Of a DNA stretch of 6,356 bases, positions 4,130 to 6,356 are shown piece after piece (the first letter of the stretch is position 1; each line of letters starts with the position of its first letter). The position numbers and the translations under genes were made by a program. Origin of the DNA: Rickettsiales bacterium. Its GTDB lineage: Bacteria; Pseudomonadota; Alphaproteobacteria; Rs-D84. The stretch covers positions 1 through 6,356 of the forward strand of contig JAIRZE010000001.1 of the NCBI GenBank assembly GCA_031267375.1, in the 5' to 3' direction. Below the pieces are notes generated by a model that was not told where the DNA came from, made no database searches, and saw only the letters and a list, made by a program, of their open reading frames with translations.

Positions 4130-6211
4130 ATGAAAAAGATTGACGAAGCGACAAAGTTCCTGATTGAATCCCTGCCGGAAAACCTTAAACGGCTGGCTTT
4201 GGCCGCGGCAGAGGTCGGATATCTGTCCCAGATGGATTTCACAAACGCCACCGATGCGGACGAAATTCCAGAAGCGGAACACGAAGAAGTTCTCTCTTTT
4301 TTCCAGCAGGATTTGGGGCTGGAAATTTTGGAAACAAATATTTTCACCGGCGAAAATGAAAAATACGACGATGATGACGAATCCGGGAGCAATCGCGACA
4401 AGACCCGCAATCTGCTGAACTCTGACGCCGAGCAAGTTGATGTCAACGACGACGATTACGAGCATTACGCCAAGCAGCTGGAACGCAGCCAGACCGGTTC
4501 GCTGACCCTGGGTGTTCAAGATTCCGTTCAATCTTATTTGAAGCAGATCGGCACCGTGCAATTGCTGACCGCCGTGGGCGAAGTTGCAATCGCGCAGCGC
4601 ATAGAAGCCGCAAATCGCCTGATGGTATACGGCCTGTGCGAAAGCCCTATGACTATACGGGCTATGCTGGATTGGTACCAACAGCTGCTGAACGACGACA
4701 TCCGCCTGCGCTTTATCGTAAATTTGGAAGTTATGTATTCTTCGGACGCAGAGCAAAAATCCCTGGCCGCGCTGGCCGACGCCTTGAAATCCAAAGGCGT
4801 GGACAATGTTGACGATTTGGACGACGAAGATTTGGAAGACTTGGAAGAAGACGCGTCAGAAGAAGATGACGAAGAAGAAGACGCTGTGGAAGACGATGAA
4901 GGCGTAAAAAAAGAAGAATCCCCCCGCGGTACATCCGGTGTTCCGATTCCCGTTATGGAAGAATCCCTGATGCCGGCGATTACCGATCTTTTCGCGAAAA
5001 TCAAGCGCATTTTCAGCAATATGCAAAAACTGCAAGCCCAGCGTTTGGAAAACCTGCTGACATCCGCAAAGCCGGACGACGCGCTGGAAAAAAAGTATGC
5101 AAAGCTGCGCCTGGAACTGTTTGAATATGTCAGCAAAATCCGCCTGAACGACGATCGCGTCGCGGAAATTTTGGAACAGCTGACCAAGCGCAATCAGCTG
5201 CTGATGGGACTGGAAGGAAAGCTGTTGCGCCTGGCGCTGGCATTAAAGGTAAAGCGCGAAGACTTTGTTGCGGAATATGCTGGGAACGAGCTGAACAGAA
5301 ACTGGGTGAAAAAGCTTTTGAAGCATAAAAATCCGGCCCTGGTGAAATTCGCGCAAAAGCACGGCGGCGACATTGAAAAAATTCAGGAAGAAATTACCGC
5401 GATCGCCGCGGAAACCGGCCAGCCCACAGCAGAATATAAAAAAGTCGTGGAACTGGTGCGCAAAGGCCAGAGCGAAGCCGCGCGCGCAAAGCGCGAAATG
5501 ATAGAGGCCAACTTGCGCCTGGTCATAAAATTTGCAAAGAAATCTTCAAACCGCGGATTGGGGCTGGACTTTTCCGACCTGGTCCAGGACGGAAACATCG
5601 GCCTGATGAAAGCCGTGGACAAGTTTGACTATCGCTTGGGTAATAAATTCTCTACATATGCGACCAACTGGATTCAGCAGGGTATTTCGCGCAGCATCGC
5701 GGACCAGGCCCGGACTATCCGTATACCCGTCCATATGATTGACAATATTCACAAGATTCAGAAAGCCTCGCGCCAGTTTATGCACAAATACGGGCGCCAG
5801 CCGACTGCGGAAGAATTGTCAAAAATCATTTACTTGCCGGTGGAAAAAATTCACAAGGCGATGAAGGTGAACTTAAAGCCGATTTCGTTGGAAGCGCCGG
5901 TCGGCACGGAAAACGATGACAGCAGCCGCATAGAAATTATCGCGGACGAAACTGCAAAGAATCCGTTTGTCAGCGCCGCGCAGAAAAACCTGCGCAAAAT
6001 AGTGACCCAGATTCTGAGCGAGTTGGATCCGAAAGAAGAAACGGTCCTGCGCCAAAGATTCGGTATGAGTACGAATAAAACCAGCACTTTGGAAGAAGTG
6101 GGCGAGTATATAGGCGTCACGCGCGAGCGCATCAGACAGATAGAGCAGAAAGCGCTGAATAAATTAAAGCACCCGACGCGCGCCCGCAAACTGAAAAGTT
6201 TCTTGGAGTAA
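4130..6211 (+). CDS. rpoD: RNA polymerase primary sigma factor (sigma-70, RpoD)
   Basis: The housekeeping sigma factor directs RNA polymerase to -35/-10 promoters. Length is 693 residues from ATG 4130. Region 1.1 covers about 1-75; region 1.2 begins at D131 (DSVQSYLKQIGTVQLLT). The non-conserved region includes a very acidic stretch, with 23 of 30 residues at 228-257 being Asp or Glu. Region 2 starts near R455 (REMIEANLRLVIKFAKK), continues through DLVQDGNIGLMKAVDKF and ends with SIADQARTIRIPVHMI. Region 3 follows, with the 3.2 finger near PISLEAPVGTENDD. Region 4.2 has VTRERIRQIEQKAL (663-676), the -35-binding helix-turn-helix. Oddities: residue 513 is Asn where E. coli has W433, Q516 replaces R436, S520 replaces T440, and region 2 has two extra residues (NRGLGLDFSDL). 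Y510, W514 and Q517, equivalent to Y430, W434 and Q437, are kept. No separate promoter is clear. Confidence 0.97.
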   Translation: MKKIDEATKFLIESLPENLKRLALAAAEVGYLSQMDFTNATDADEIPEAEHEEVLSFFQQDLGLEILETNIFTGENEKYDDDDESGSNRDKTRNLLNSDAEQVDVNDDDYEHYAKQLERSQTGSLTLGVQDSVQSYLKQIGTVQLLTAVGEVAIAQRIEAANRLMVYGLCESPMTIRAMLDWYQQLLNDDIRLRFIVNLEVMYSSDAEQKSLAALADALKSKGVDNVDDLDDEDLEDLEEDASEEDDEEEDAVEDDEGVKKEESPRGTSGVPIPVMEESLMPAITDLFAKIKRIFSNMQKLQAQRLENLLTSAKPDDALEKKYAKLRLELFEYVSKIRLNDDRVAEILEQLTKRNQLLMGLEGKLLRLALALKVKREDFVAEYAGNELNRNWVKKLLKHKNPALVKFAQKHGGDIEKIQEEITAIAAETGQPTAEYKKVVELVRKGQSEAARAKREMIEANLRLVIKFAKKSSNRGLGLDFSDLVQDGNIGLMKAVDKFDYRLGNKFSTYATNWIQQGISRSIADQARTIRIPVHMIDNIHKIQKASRQFMHKYGRQPTAEELSKIIYLPVEKIHKAMKVNLKPISLEAPVGTENDDSSRIEIIADETAKNPFVSAAQKNLRKIVTQILSELDPKEETVLRQRFGMSTNKTSTLEEVGEYIGVTRERIRQIEQKALNKLKHPTRARKLKSFLE

Positions 6212-6222
6212 TAAAAGGAAAA

Positions 6223-6356
6223 TAAAATTCAGTGGTAATTCCCCTTCCCACAGGGAAAGGGTGGCATCGCGAAGCGATGACGGGGTAGGGGTAAAAATCA
6301 TACATAGTTTGTTTTTATGACCCCTACCCCGGCCACTTCGTGGCCACCCCTTCCCT
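6223..6356. repeat. Palindromic intergenic repeat, copy 3 (right end outside window)
   Basis: The unit starts 11 bases after the rpoD stop with TAAAATTCAGTGG, a three-mismatch version of the terminal repeat, then TAATTCCCC. Hairpins follow: CCTTCCC/GGGAAAGG with loop ACA (6243-6260, one bulged A); CATCGC/GCGATG with loop GAA (6265-6279); a perfect 12-bp central stem 6281-6292/6320-6331 with a 27-nt loop; and GGCCAC/GTGGCC with loop TTC (6331-6345). The last hairpin begins at 6347 and is cut by the window end. Outer orientation matches copy 1. The structure may also terminate rpoD transcription. Confidence 0.82.

Noticed and set aside
4534..5193. Minus-strand Ser-rich ORF inside rpoD
   Set aside because: The Ser runs are the reverse reading of Asp/Glu codons in the acidic sigma segment; no start signals or family match.

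Overview
The window carries four genes, all on the + strand: a Tat-exported N-acetylmuramoyl-L-alanine amidase (388-1554), cysteinyl-tRNA synthetase cysS (1871-3262), a DUF1013/TrcR-type regulator (3505-4023) and the primary sigma factor rpoD (4130-6211). DUF1013/TrcR is a family known from Alphaproteobacteria, and the RpoD and AMIN-amidase architectures fit that class. The moderate GC content, short intergenic gaps and many palindromic intergenic repeats suggest an uncultured, probably host-associated alphaproteobacterium. That lineage guess is inference; the window has no rRNA or other placement marker.

Layout. Positions 1-102 are the right part of a palindromic repeat family. Positions 113-242 hold a perfect 38-bp inverted repeat, one arm of which forms a terminator-like hairpin. 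The amidase follows, with a -10 box so close to its ATG that the mRNA is probably leaderless. Behind it lie a cruciform or three-way-junction structure ending in a T run (1565-1644), a solo end of the repeat family (1645-1670) and the cysS leader. That leader has its own promoter, an 18-codon leaderless mini-ORF containing two adjacent Cys codons, and a GC hairpin that overlaps those codons. cysS ends inside the terminal sequence of a complete 163-bp repeat (3259-3421). Next come an intrinsic terminator whose loop overlaps the -35 box of the next promoter, then trcR. A 34-bp-arm hairpin built of 7-bp units (4025-4106) separates trcR from rpoD. Another repeat copy starts just after rpoD and runs off the window.

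The genes are core functions (wall cleavage, Cys-tRNA charging, alphaproteobacterial transcription regulation, housekeeping transcription), not an accessory system. The interest lies in the non-coding layer and in one protein detail. First, the Cys-Cys leader ORF before cysS is a candidate cysteine-responsive attenuator. Second, the repeats look like a MITE/REP-like family with matched hairpin arms and an apparently inverted central loop. Third, RpoD has Asn where the first tryptophan of the promoter-melting W-dyad (E. coli W433) normally sits.
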